The notes beneath the pieces are model-generated. The model made no database searches and was not told the origin of the DNA. It saw only the letters and a list, made by a program, of their open reading frames with translations. This document shows positions 11,959 through 24,255 of a stretch of 64,000 nt of DNA, in pieces. Every line of letters starts with the position of its first letter. The stretch's first letter is position 1. The position numbers and the translations under genes were made by a program. The stretch comes from Filosporella fistucella (lineage: Eukaryota > Ascomycota > Leotiomycetes > Helotiales): the NCBI GenBank assembly GCA_030077755.1, contig JAQJZZ010000014.1:1612001-1676000 (forward strand), written 5' to 3'.

Positions 11959-13425
11959 GAGTACGAAATTATGTAAATATGTTTGAGAGTCATTATGGGC
12001 ATTTTGGGGTGGGAATGTTATGGACGCCGAAATTTTTATTGTTTGAGACACGAATTTAGCATGGAGTTTGGTTGGACCTCGGGGCAAAATGGATGGATGG
12101 CTATTGATATCTGGGATGGGCTGGCATGTCGGATGAGATGATACGATACCCTTTTCCCTTGTTTGTTATTGCTACCTAGCGAGTCAGAGTCGGCTGGCTT
12201 TGGCGGCGGTACTGAGTACCTGTTCTATCCAACTGTGTGTGAATAGAGTAAATCGATAGATGGTTGAATGAAAGAATCATAGCACTTGTGCTATACTGTC
12301 TATAACATAATGTCCATGTCTCAGAGTATATGAAAAGTGATCTATTTGTTTGATCTCCGTGTTTACTATTGTTGTCGTTGAAATAAAATAATTCTTTAGC
12401 CTGCTCGGGACTTATCAGGGATACGCGAAAGTTGCGCGATGGGAGTTCTGGCTGATCTGGCACAGGTGGAGGGACACAAGGAGCTAAGGAGGCTGGGAGG
12501 CATGAACGAGAAGGTTTGATGGATCCGATGAGATGTGGTAACATATCTATTTTGGGGAATTTAGGAGTTCTAGGGTTCAATGGGTTGAGGACGGGATGCC
12601 TTTGAGCATGGGTGGTAGGAAGTGCCGAGATTTGAGGTTGGGAATGCCATGAACGGCGATACGAAGATAAACGAATAGAAGGAAAGCCAATGCTGTGAAG
12701 GATGGGATGTGTGATGCAATAAAAGAAATTCGTTTTTTTGCATATAGGTTCGAAGAAGAGTTAATATGTATAAATGTATATATTGCAGTAGAAGTCTAGA
12801 TTCATCTGCACACCCCTATTTTTGGCGAGTTCGTTTATACACTACTGTATCGATATAAATAGCTTGTTTATGTTTGCCAGTTGTATATGCCTTGTTGAGG
12901 GGTGAACAATGATTGGCTGAACCTGCTTAAGATACGTGAGTGGTATCGTTCCTTAATTAGCTGCTTTAAATGTTCTCAGTGTGTTACTTCATATTTCACG
13001 TCATGTTTATACAGTGAGAAGTAGTAAGCTTTTGATGAAGCCCAAACTAGATTTGGAGGACTGCTAGCTAGCACTGAGAACTCTATTCTCTTTTGGTTGG
13101 AACTTCTCGAAATCCACATTAGCTGTATACCTTTTCTTAGTATCTTGCCGGAAAAGCGTGATCTGGGTCTCCTTTAACCAGCTGCTACGTCAGAACTGGA
13201 TGGAAATTGCCTTCATTATTAAGTCGATCGATACCATGGAAGTAAAACATGCCTCGACGTATGTTGGTGCAGAATTGTCGGGTTTGCCATCAAACTGCCT
13301 TCACTTCGCGTTCCTTGTAACTTTGCGGTATCTGCGAGGTACTTAAAGGAATCATAATTTGAATGAAAATGCTTGCATTGTAATGGCAAGCCTCGGATGT
13401 ATTCCTCTCAAGGCTTTATCTGAGA
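11959..13425. other. Intergenic, convergent gene ends
   Basis: This holds the 3' regions of the CBM-like gene and the AIM3-like gene. It is AT-rich with several ATATAAAT-like stretches. I see no coding frame with an ATG and splice support. Confidence 0.5.
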
Positions 13426-16034
13426 TCATTCCCAGGCCGCATCCAGTTTTCCGATCCAGCTCTCTCCCACTGCTCTAAATATCCTGACCTCGCCCTTAAA
13501 CATCTCCGCAAAGTTATACGTCCCAACCTGAACCTTCTTCACGTTCCCTACGTTCTGCTCTACTACCTTCAAGACTCCATTTGGCTCAACCCCCGTGACT
13601 ACAGCAGTATGATCTGGAGCACCTGCCCATTTCTGGCTGCCATTTGGTGATTTGAAATGTGCTGTTAATAATTGTATGATATCGCCTCTTGCGACGCCTG
13701 CTTCTAATATACCTCCTCTTGGAACTGGGTAAGGGGATTCTCCAGGCAGATAGGTATATATTGCGTATCCGTGTATTAATGATTGAGAAACCATGCATGG
13801 TTCCTGTCGTTGATTCGAAAATTGTCTGCCTACAGCTTCTAGAGCGTCGTGCGCAAGAGTCCAGCACTCGCCATTGCCAACTTGCCGACCCATCATTGAT
13901 TCGCACCAGCCTGCAATCGAATCAGAATACCTATACTTGTCAATGCCTTATATTCCATTAAAGAATGATCACATACGTTTGTCGGTACGTTTCGAGCTCG
14001 TGTTGATTCAAGCTCCTGGGAGGAGGATAGTGCTTCTGTTGAGCCTTCACTGTCACAGCTGGATTGCTCGAATCCCAAGTCAGATGAATCTTGGTACTCG
14101 ACAAATCCTTGTAAAATCGTATATGTGCTGAGAAGGTATGAGTCTTGCGTGCTCCACTAGATGACCAGCCTGACGAAGAGGTATAGGTGACTGTGCCAGG
14201 ACGTATAGTTGACGGTGGAAACTTTGCAGGAGATGAGGCGAACCATAATGATTTCAAGTCCAAATCAATATCACCTCGGTTATTGAAGCTAGGTTGCTGA
14301 GCTGTTAGCTATTGTTCTACTCGAAGCTATTTTCTTTGTGAATGACGGTTACGAGATTGAGACGTGCGGGATCGCAGACGAGTCTTCCCACCAGGCTGCC
14401 TTCTTCGATGAGAATGAGAGATATGAAAGATAGGTAAGCAACAGACTTTGACCTTCATGTCGATAGGCTTTCTTCGAAAGCCGAATCTTCTTACGACTAG
14501 CAAGAAGTTTTATTTCAAAATTCTGACGTGGTTACGAATTGCTGGTTGCATAGCTGACTCATCTACTGATAATCGTGACCTTCAATAATTGGTGAGTGCA
14601 TGACTCTATAGGACTTTCCAACATCAAAGCACTTTTTCTATTGACAAGCAGTTTTGTGTATCACATGGGATGTTGAAAATCAGGGAAGGTTCAATGAAAT
14701 GCAACGAACATCATGACTGCTATGGAATAAACCAGTGGAGAGGGGGTTTCCTAATGATAGCTACTTACTTGAGAAGGTATCGGCTTGGTAGCAAGAGGTA
14801 TAGGTGGAGGAACAGGAGCAGTTTCTTTAGCAATTCCAGCACTAGCCAATTCTGCCCTTTTCATTGGAGGAGGAGGAGGCTTTTTCTTCCCAATGACAGC
14901 TGGTGCTAGCCCACTACTCGAATTTGCAGCAAAACTATCTCTGGATTCCAATTGCGGACTAGTAGGCGTCGCCGAATTTGTCGTTGAAACACCTCCATAG
15001 GCACCGACCTTATCCGCTATTCCATATTTTGTGTTTAATTTGTTTGCTGATTGCCAACCAGTTTTGACCTGCTCTCCGTGCCTCTCTCGAAAATTGTTCG
15101 CTGTACTGGCTGCAGCTTTGGCGTCTCCTAGAGATACTGACGATGGGTCATTTCGAAATGAGGAAGCAGTTTTCAGAGCTGCTTGTTTTTGAGCAAATGT
15201 TGTACCCTCGCTCGGAGTATCAGGTTTAGGAGACGAGTTCGAAGAAAGCCGAGAGAATCGAGACTGAAGTTCGTTCAATTGGGATACATTTGCTGAAGGC
15301 GTGATAGGTGCAGGGCTTCGGGACGCAGGCGCAGGTGGAGGTAATGGTTGTTTGCTCCGTGTTCCTCCTCCAATTTCGAATCCCGGAACTGATACACCAG
15401 CAGCTCCCAATCTGTTCAGCGCTCCCTGATTCAGCACACCTCTGTGGGCATCCGATTCGGTGGCTTTATATGGTGGCGGAGGACTTTGCAACGGGGTGCT
15501 ATTCGAATTTTGTCGTGGGGGCAATCGTGGTGGGAGTCCGGGTGGTTTGGGTCTATCTGCGGGCGCAGGACTTCTTCCATCTGCGCCGTCTTTACGTCCA
15601 GGAGGCGGTGGTAAATGCGAAGTTGATAATCCTGTGGTATTTGCACGATATGGCATTGGTGGAGGTTTTGGTTTAGCAGCTTCCTCCGCCTCTCGTTCGG
15701 CTTCATCCGCTTCAGCTTGTTGCTTTGCTCGTATCTCATCTCTTGAAAGTGGTGCCCCTAGTCCTCTTGTATCTGGTGTAATCTGGTTTGGAAGAGCTGC
15801 ACCACCGTGGTAATTGACATTCTTTGGCGGTGGTCCAAATGCTGCTGGATCCTTCAAGGTAGAGAGCGGCCGTGAAATGTGCTCCTCAGACTCACTCTTG
15901 CCGCTCTTTTTCTTGCCCATCCAGCCAGCAACTTGGTCAACTCCTTTGAAGTCCCCGCGCCACGATTCCTTAGATTTACCATCTTTGCCCTTCGGATGCC
16001 AGCCGCCCTTTGCGATATCTTTGAATCCTGACAT
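13426..16034 (-). CDS. AIM3: AIM3/BBC1-like protein with cysteine-proteinase-fold C-terminal domain
   Basis: Three exons: 14769-16034, 13977-14296 and 13426-13930 (696 aa). The N-terminus MSGFKDIAKGGWHPKGKDGK and the WRGDFKGVDQVAGWMG segment are the fungal AIM3 signature. Residues about 85-420 are Pro-rich with many PPPP and PxxP stretches, suited to SH3 binding. From about residue 430 a beta-rich domain follows (AHIRFYKDLSSTKIHLTWD), then GNGECWTLA with Cys551, PDHTAVVTG with His636 and VVEQN (653-655). That order of Cys, His and E-x-N resembles CHAP/NlpC-type amidases and is the conserved C-terminal domain of AIM3/BBC1 proteins. Yeast AIM3 and BBC1 work at cortical actin patches. No SH3 domain is seen, which separates it from BBC1 proper. 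The first intron is long (472 nt) and ends with GCTAAC near its acceptor. Enzyme activity is not shown. Confidence 0.88.
14297..14768 (-). other. Long first intron of the AIM3-like gene
   Basis: This 472-nt intron is long for this window. It starts GTAAGTAG and ends AACAGCTCAG with a GCTAAC branch site. It includes a small perfect hairpin (GGCTTTC / GAAAGCC around a 3-nt loop, plus strand near 14467-14483). A short open stretch near its 3' end is not supported by splice sites. Confidence 0.7.
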
Positions 16035-17043
16035 CGTGATCGTTGATGTTGAGAGACTGGAATCTCGTCTCTAGATCTGACGTCGGCGGTTGCTTTGGTG
16101 GGGCGTACATGAGGTGATTCTAGCGATAGACGTGTGGGTGTAGCCATCCGCCGATATTGCGAGTGTTCCATAGGTATCTTACCGGTCCAGTAAATCTTCA
16201 AGTCTTCAAGAATATTTCTCCAGGGAAAGGAGGGTCATATCCTTCTGATCTCCGATTTGACCAGGATCTCCTGAACAGCTCCCACGATGAGATGTAGTTC
16301 GGACCAAGGAGCCCAATAGCTTAAATCTGTGCCTTCAGGGTCAGTAGCGAGGAAACGTCCCTATCGACCTCTCCGTCACTTGATTACTTCTTTATAGTAC
16401 TTGAAGATTGCGAACCTTGTCTGCATATGTACATACAGTTTTTGTATAAATTATTATGCTGACCATCAAATCTCAGACTAAGTCAGTGTTTGATCATACT
16501 TAATTGAACGTGGAGACTTCAGACTTTCAGAGCCGGAAAAACACCCTCATCGCCCAGACCGCAGGACTTGTATAGTTACCAATTAGGAGGTGTCATCTAT
16601 CTCATCATAGACTGAACTGAGATTGGAACTGCGGTGCCTTAGGCTATAGAAGGCGAACAAATGCTTGTCTTGGGGTTGATCGACGAGGGAAACTTGATTG
16701 CAATAATGCATATTTATGTGCCCATGCTAACTTAGATGTCTAGTTAGCAGCATCAAGTTCTTGTGCACTTTGCCTTCACATGGGTGTAGGATAAATTGAA
16801 ACAGAAATATAAACACTTCTTGGATGCATTTCAGATAATTTCGTCCTCATGCGAGACACATTTTCTTGCCAATAGCGAATTGTAATCCGCAGAATTTGTC
16901 TGAATGAAATTGGTCTAAATCCATCGCTTTTCACGATCTACCAAAACGCCAAACAAGCATAGTCACATACAACTAATTCTACAACTTCTAGTACGACCAA
17001 CTTTGACGCTTTGACACGATTACACTCCATCGAAGTAGCCGCT
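16035..17043. other. Intergenic between two minus-strand genes
   Basis: About 1 kb holding the AIM3-like promoter and the LDAH-like 3' region. I see no coding frame. Confidence 0.5.
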
Positions 17044-18190
17044 TCACTCCAACTCGCCCTTCATTTCCTTAATCCACGAAGCAACTTTTTCTGCAATTGT
17101 TTCGCTGTGACCTACACAAATTAGCTTGGTATGAGATATCCCGGAGAGCAATCTCACGTAAACAAAAGCCATGATCAATGCCATGCTCGTCAATCAACAT
17201 GATTGGCTTTGAACTATTACTTTCTGCAATATTGCGTCCCCGAGCCGCAATTAACGCATCCCTTGTATGATCGGCCACCCAATGATCCTATTCTCGTTTA
17301 TGGACTGATTTGAGACCATGTTTAAGTAAGTACTCACATTATGACCGAAGTAAAATATCAATTTTGGGACCTTGAACTTCTGATCCACATCTTCATGTTC
17401 AATACCCCATATATCTTGGTCCCAGCGATCTTCTGTAATAATATCCATCTCATCCTTAGCCATATGACTATCAAACGTTAATTTGTGAACGAGAGTTGGT
17501 TATCGATGCTTACAGAGCTTGCCATATGCCCATTTTGCTCTTTAGAAATCGTGTGGTAACATCGGCTGCTTCAGTTGGCATACCGGTTACCAAACCTACT
17601 AGCCATTTCAATACTCTCTTTGGTGCCAGTGAGACTAGACCCTTTGCAAAGATACTTGCTCTTCGGGGGAGATCTGGAATTCTGAACAGTGTACTAATCT
17701 TCTTTCCACTTGGGCTTTTCGAAATATGGGTGACTGTGGGAAAGAGAAGTATTCCAGCGCGAATATTCAATGGCGAGGCGTGATTTTTAAGACGCCGAAT
17801 GATTTCTAATAGCATATATGACCCAACAGAGTGGCCGATGAGGATAACGCTAGTGAATGGTTTGCCCTCCATTTGGCCAGCGGGAATGGTGAGTGAGTGG
17901 AGAGACGCGAGAGATATGCCGATTTGTTCTTCGAGGCCAAATGGCCGACTTGAGGTGTTTGCATCTTCAAAACCAGCTAACGATTGTCCATGGATGTGGA
18001 ACAATTGTGAGGATCCAGTGAAGGATTCTGAGAGTAGTTGATTCAAGGTAGTTAGAAAAGTGTTGTAGTAGCCTATCAATCCGGGATTTCCGGTCAGAAA
18101 ATAAATGAGATGATGTTTTGTCTTTGAATCATTAGAAACTGGATGAAAGTTAATCGACGGCAGAGTCCGAGGTTCAATTGAGTCCGCCAT
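17044..18190 (-). CDS. LDAH: Lipid droplet-associated hydrolase (LDAH) family alpha/beta hydrolase
   Basis: Four exons: 17514-18190, 17338-17467, 17158-17287 and 17044-17111 (334 aa). Junctions are GT/AG and phases close. The protein has the family's FLTGNPGLIGYY oxyanion-side motif near residue 31, the nucleophile elbow GHSVG with Ser121, the FGHNDHWV segment, which contains the likely acid Asp, and a terminal HGIDHGFCLRHSE with the likely catalytic His. These are hallmarks of the LDAH family (Pfam LIDHydrolase), which sit on lipid droplets and have weak esterase activity; yeast and animal members affect droplet and sterol-ester turnover. It is divergent from SNF2, 869 bp apart. Confidence 0.93.
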
Positions 18191-18253
18191 ATTGCGGGCT
18201 TGTCTTTGTGTAATGGGTATCTTTGTTTTAAGTGCAGGGGAGCTCTCCAGACC

Positions 18254-18280
18254 TAGCTTAAATAAACCTTATTTAAGCTA
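18254..18280. repeat. Perfect 12-bp inverted repeat, 3-nt spacer
   Basis: TAGCTTAAATAA and its exact reverse complement are separated by ACC. It lies 64 bp upstream of the LDAH start codon, so it is either in the leader, where the RNA could fold into a hairpin, or a dimeric protein site. Confidence 0.85.
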
Positions 18281-18482
18281 TATTTTATCGACCTCGACTT
18301 GGTCTCTCACGAACATCGTACCTTTAAAGTCAAGTCTGCAGACATGAACGATCAAGTGCAAAGGAATCGTCAATTGATGAACATCGGTTAACAAAAAGAA
18401 GCCTTGATACATACATAATTACCTGTACTTTCAGCAATTGAGGAAAAAAAGTTTGAGTTCAGCTTAAGTAATCAATCAAATA

Positions 18483-18490
18483 TCACGTGA
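18483..18490. promoter_or_regulatory. CACGTG (E-box) palindrome
   Basis: TCACGTGA is a perfect palindrome containing the E-box bound by bHLH factors such as Cbf1 in fungi. Its location in the divergent LDAH/SNF2 promoter is suggestive; binding is inferred. Confidence 0.4.
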
Positions 18491-19059
18491 ATTGCACTTT
18501 GCCTGATAAGTGTTAGCGTGCTCAGGAATCCCGCGCGACGCCAGAGCGTGCTAAATCTCTGAACACAATGCAATCAACTCCATCTCAGCAGCCAGGCTTG
18601 AGTCGCCAATAATCCATCCAACCCACCCCCTTAGCCTCGATATCAAAACCTTCGAAGCTCAACACGTCTTATTCCACGCGATTACTTGTCGCATACCCTC
18701 ATTTCGGCCACCGCTCGCCACCTCGACGGGTATTTCGAACGTCAAGCCGCGATTCAGTCAACACCCATAAAGATTGAGAACATCGCGCCAAGCTGCGTGC
18801 ATCTTCAAAAAGTTGTCGAGCATCAACATCGAACGCGCTTCAACGTTCAGCCTCGCGACAACATCATCCTCGAACTGCCTGAACTCGATTTACCAATATT
18901 CTATACACTACGACCTCGGCTCATCCATTGCCTACAGCATTGAGGTCTTGCCCATCATCAACACGGATGCGCAAGTCTCGGTCTTGATATGCGCTAAACA
19001 TAGAATTCAATCAGCAGTAGATCAGTATCAGCAAAAAGACTTTGACTCACATACACACC

Positions 19060-22000
19060 ATGGCTTCAGTCCAAACTGCGCCTGCTGTCCAGCAGCCTGG
19101 CACGGCTATACCCAACACACCCCAAGGAATCAAGGATGTTCTTCAGGTAAGGAATAGACATCTATCCACCCGCGGCTTGGTAGTAGTTGGTCATGTTCTA
19201 ACTTTTTGAAGAAATACAAGCAGATGAAGGAGTCTGGTGTGTCGGAGAAAGACCCCGAGTTCCAAAAAGTCCACCAAATACTCACAAACATGCAACAACA
19301 GCGGTTGTATCAACAAAGAGTTGCCTATGCTCAACAGCAGCAGCAGCAACAACAGCAGCAAATGCCAAATCAACAGCAGAATGCTACAACATCAGGACCC
19401 AATGGCGCAAATGGCACACGCACAGCTCCTCCAACATCCCTTCCGACGACACAAACACCAACAACATCTCTTGGTCCATCTGCGATTCCAGCTGCAGCAA
19501 GTTCATCTGTCCCTGCGTCTAAAGGAGCCATTCCACGATCCACGGCAGCCGGGAGTGGGTACTTCACACCAGAGCAGTTAAGCACACTTAAGAACCAAAT
19601 ACATGCCTTCAAGTGTCTGTCGAAGAACATGGGTATCCCACAAAGCACCATTCAGCAACTGTTTCCTTCCCATCGCACGAAAACCACCCTGGTTGAGAGT
19701 TCCGTGGAACCTCCAGCATCGAAGGACGACGAAACTCAGGCTGCGATCAATGGAGATGCTTCAGAAAAACCCTCGATGAAAGTACACCAATACACTGGAT
19801 TCAAAAACCCTCATGCCGGACTGTCAGACATAATCAGCTATTCAAAACATAAGGATCGCTCCATGCGACCAATGATACCCAGTACAATGCCATCTGGGGT
19901 GAACTTGGAGAAGCTTCGTCAAGACCGGGAAATCATCGTCTACAATCGCATGCAAGCTAGACTGGCAGAATTGAGATCTCTACCCGCAAATTTGGGCCAT
20001 ATTGATACGCGAAGTGAAGACCTGACACCGGAAGATACACTGAAGCGTAAAGCTTTGATCGAGATGAAAATGCTCAGCCTCTATCAAAAGCAGAAGAACA
20101 TGCGCGAAAGAATTGGCCGACAGATGATCCAGTACGACAACCTTGCTATGACAGCCAACAGAAGCCATTACAGGCGGATGAAGAAACAATCGTTGCGCGA
20201 GGCAAGAATCACCGAAAAGCTGGAGAAGCAGCAACGAGATGCTCGGGAGACTCGCGAAAAGAAGAAGCATACCGATTACCTCCAGACCGTTATCAACCAT
20301 GCCCGAGAAGTGAACACGGCTGCACATAACCAGCGAACCAAGATGCAGAAAGTGGGTAGAATGATGTTGGTGCAACACCAAAACATCGAGAAGGAAGAGC
20401 AGAAGCGAATTGAGAGAACGGCAAAGCAACGTCTCCAAGCATTGAAATCCAACGATGAGGAGGCATATCTGAAATTGCTCGACCAAGCTAAAGATACCCG
20501 TATTACTCATCTCCTGCGACAAACAGATGGCTTCTTGTCGCAGCTTGCATCCTCCGTCAAGGAGCAGCAACGCAAGGCTGCCGAACGATATGGAGACAAT
20601 GCAGATGAATTTGTTGATGACGACTCTGATGAAGATGATGAAGAGGAAGAGCGCGATGTCAGAAAGATTGATTACTACGCTGTCGCCCACAGAATCAAGG
20701 AGGAGGTCAACCAGCAACCCACAATCCTGGTTGGCGGTACCTTGAAAGAATACCAATTGAAGGGTCTTCAGTGGATGATTTCCCTTTACAACAACAACCT
20801 CAATGGTATTCTTGCTGATGAAATGGGTCTCGGTAAAACCATCCAGACGATTAGTTTGATCACGTATCTCATTGAAAAGAAGAAGCAAAATGGACCATTC
20901 TTGGTTATCGTGCCTCTGAGTACGCTGACCAATTGGAACCTAGAATTTGAGAAGTGGGCTCCAGGAGTTTCGCGTGTTGTTTACAAAGGTCCTCCCCAAG
21001 CAAGAAAGTTGCAACAACAGCAAATCCGATATGGTCAATTTCAGGTACTTTTGACCACCTACGAGTATATTATTAAGGACAGGCCTGTTCTCAGCAAGAT
21101 CAAGTGGATTCACATGATTATTGATGAAGGTCATCGTATGAAGAACTCTTCTTCGAAGCTCAGCGCTACCCTCACTCAGTATTACTCTACGCGATACCGT
21201 CTTATTCTTACTGGTACACCCCTTCAAAATAATCTCCCGGAACTGTGGGCTCTGCTCAATTTCGTTCTCCCGACAATTTTCAAGTCTGTAAAGTCTTTCG
21301 ACGAATGGTTCAACACACCTTTTGCAAATACCGGTGGTCAGGACAAGATGGAGTTGACTGAAGAAGAACAGATTCTCGTCATCCGTCGTCTCCACAAAGT
21401 CCTGCGTCCATTCTTGTTGCGTCGACTTAAGAAGGATGTCGAGAAAGATTTGCCGGATAAGACTGAGAAGGTTATCAAGTGCAAATTTTCTGCTTTGCAA
21501 GCTCGTCTTTACAAGCAAATGGTGACATACAACAAGCTGGCTGTCAGTGATGGAAAGGGTGGAAAGAGTACCGCCCGTGGTCTAAGCAATATGATTATGC
21601 AACTCCGAAAGTTGTGTAATCATCCTTTCGTCTTTCAGGAAGTTGAGAATCAAATGAACCCTCTGAGCGTCAGTAACGACTTGCTGTGGCGAACAGCAGG
21701 TAAGTTCGAGCTCCTCGACCGAGTCCTACCGAAATACCAGAAGACCGGCCACCGAGTTCTCATGTTCTTCCAAATGACCGCTATCATGGATATCATGGAG
21801 GATTTCTTAAGGTACCGCAACATCCAATTTCTGCGATTGGATGGTACCACAAAGTCCGATGATCGTTCAGAACTTCTTCGCGAGTTCAATGCAAAAGACT
21901 CGCCTTACTTCATGTTCCTACTCTCCACACGTGCTGGTGGACTCGGTCTAAATTTGCAGACAGCTGATACCGTCATTATCTATGATTCTGATTGGAACCC

Positions 22001-23440
22001 TCATCAAGATTTGCAGGCCCAAGATCGTGCTCATCGTATCGGTCAGAAAAATGAGGTGCGAATCTTGAGACTTATCAGCTCAAATTCAGTCGAAGAAAAG
22101 ATTTTGGAGCGTGCAAAATATAAGCTTGATATGGATGGAAAGGTTATTCAGGCTGGTCGTTTCGATAACAAATCTTCTGAGACTGATCGTGATGCCATGT
22201 TGCGTGTCATGTTGGAGTCAGCAGACGCTGCCGAGTCTCTTGAACAAGAAGAAATGGATGACGAGGAGCTCAACATGATTCTCGCACGTTCTGATGAGGA
22301 ATTGGGTATCTTCAAAAAGATGGACGAGGAGAGGAATAAAGATCCTGTGTACGGCACACTCGAGGGAAGTCAGAAGGTTCCACGTCTGATGTCTGAGAAG
22401 GAGCTTCCTGAGCTGTATCTGTCTGAGGAGAATCCAGTCCAAGAGGAACCAGAGGAGATTAAGGGTCGTGGTGCACGTGAGCGTACTCGAGTCAAATATG
22501 ATGATGGCCTCACGGAAGAGCAGTGGCTTAATGCAGTGGATGATGACGAGGATAGTCCAGAAGCTGCGGCTGCACGAAAAGCCGCGAGAAAGGACCGCCG
22601 AGAACAGAATCGCCTCAAGCGTGCAGGCCAGATTCCTGGTTCGATCGAGAATTCTCCCGCTGGCAGCCGTGAGAGTACTGAAGAGCCTGAGCCAACACCC
22701 AAAAAGCAGCGTGGCCGCAAGGTTATTGGTAAGGAGAAACGTAAGGCTGAAGATGTTGACGATGAACCTCCCGCCAAGCGAAAGCGTGGTTCTGCTCCTG
22801 CAGGTCGTGCCAAAGGATCGGCTGTCAATGGAGATGGTATCAGTGCCAAGCATCGCGCCACTCTTCAAACCAGTCTGAAGAACGTCTACGATGCACTTAT
22901 GAATTTGGAATCTGCTTCTGATGATGGATCCGATGATGACGACGAGGAAGATGAAGGAAGACGTCTGATCATCGGACCTTTCGTTGCTCTGCCACCGAAG
23001 AAAGATTTCCCTGATTATTATGTTATCATCAAGGAACCAATCTCAATGAAGATGATAGAGAAAAAGATCAAGAAAGAGGAATACTCGGGCCTCAGCGATT
23101 TGAAACGAGATGTCCAACACCTTTGCAACAACGCAAAGACCTACAACGAAGATGGCAGCATGATTTACGTTGATGCTGTCGCAATTGAGGTAAGTTATTC
23201 GTGCTCGCCATATCGATTTCTTACTGACTAATCTAGAATGCACTCGAATCCCGTATTCGCGAAGAGCTGAGTGATCATCCTGAGCTGGGAGACTTGGATG
23301 ATTCTTCACGCAACGGAGGGTCAACAGCCCCTACGACCAGCGCAGGAACTCCAGCTGCCACAAAATTGAAACTTACGTACAATGGTTCGCAGCAAGCAAA
23401 TGGTGGTAGCAGTGGGATTCAAAGTGACGACGATGAATGA
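19060..23440 (+). CDS. SNF2/STH1: SNF2/STH1-type SWI/SNF or RSC chromatin-remodelling ATPase
   Basis: Three exons, 19060-19146, 19212-23189 and 23237-23440, give 1422 aa. In order: a short conserved N-terminal segment (KYKQMKESGVSEKDPEFQK), a 10-residue Gln run, a QLQ-like region (FTPEQLSTLKNQIHAFK, about 146-180), a basic HSA region (about 320-450), an acidic patch, the SNF2 ATPase with Walker A DEMGLGKT (about 565) and box II DEGH (about 665), the helicase C-terminal lobe with QAQDRAHRIGQ (about 964), a SnAC-like region, a basic linker and a C-terminal bromodomain (about 1246-1375) split by the last intron. This architecture is that of the catalytic subunit of SWI/SNF or RSC, which slides or ejects nucleosomes and binds actin-related proteins through HSA. 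I cannot decide from sequence alone between the SNF2 and STH1 orthologue. Confidence 0.96.
19332..19361 (+). repeat. CAG/CAA repeat coding for polyglutamine
   Basis: Ten consecutive Gln codons of mixed CAG and CAA type in the N-terminal part of the SNF2 homologue. Mixed codons make the tract less prone to slippage than a pure repeat. Confidence 0.9.
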
Positions 23441-24255
23441 GATTTAATTCTACTTTTCCGTTTGGCTTGTGCTTTTATGAATTGGTGTCTGGGGAAAGGA
23501 AATGCATTTTCGATGGTTTTGCTGGAGCGATCATGTTTCTGGCCACAGGCGTTTGACTTGAGATGGGTATCTCAGGGGAGAGGATGCGGGAGGGCATTGC
23601 TGACTTGCATAAACCGCACCTGTCTAGATTGTACTGTAATAGATAAACAATTAGGATGTATGATGAATTCGGTCATGCTTTCCTGGTTCTCATTGCGTGA
23701 GTTCCCATTTTGAATCATCTCTCTAAACACTGATGCAGTTGCACAACTGGGCTATTGTTCGGCACCCTATGTCGATATTTGACTTGAGTACGAAATGTGA
23801 TACCATGTCCCAGCAGTGATATTTGGCCCCCTTTTACTTCTCATAGGCAATTTCAGTGTTGTCACAGACAGTTATACACTAATCGTGGTACAAGGAGCCT
23901 AGGTATAGTTGAAGCTAAGCTTGATAGTCTAGTGTTGGTGAAGTGTAGGTGGTGTTGTCGAAACTGAACGGGCTTAGTGGCCTGAGGCCAAACGCGATTT
24001 TGTATGTGAGTTCGGGCTCCAGCCTTGTCCATACACTTCAACTTCAACTCCGCGCAAAAGATTTTCCACGAAGTTCTGAGTTATTCATAATTTCTGGTCA
24101 ATTAATACCATTGATCAGATGTTCTACAACTTCTGACCCTCCTCAGCTCCGTCGAAGCTACTCGCGCACGACGCGCTCCTAACACGAATTTTGTCGATAC
24201 AACTTACTCAAGCACCACACAAGTTTCTCGACCCCTGGATAAAAGCGCAACGGCA
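23441..24255. other. Intergenic SNF2 to CTR9
   Basis: About 815 bp between tandem plus-strand genes, with the SNF2 3' region and the CTR9 promoter and leader. I see no further gene. Confidence 0.5.

Larger units (their letters stand above)
18191..19059. promoter_or_regulatory. Divergent promoter region LDAH / SNF2
   Basis: This region lies between two divergent start codons. It contains a perfect 12-bp inverted repeat (18254-18280) and a TCACGTGA palindrome (18483-18490). The right part is C/T-rich and looks like the SNF2 leader. Confidence 0.6.

Noticed and set aside
12176..12580. A 134-codon frame on the minus strand
   Set aside because: It starts at TTG and lies in the 3' region between convergent genes.
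19980..20888. A 302-codon open frame on the minus strand inside SNF2
   Set aside because: It is antisense to the clearly conserved HSA and ATPase coding region and has no start or domain support of its own.
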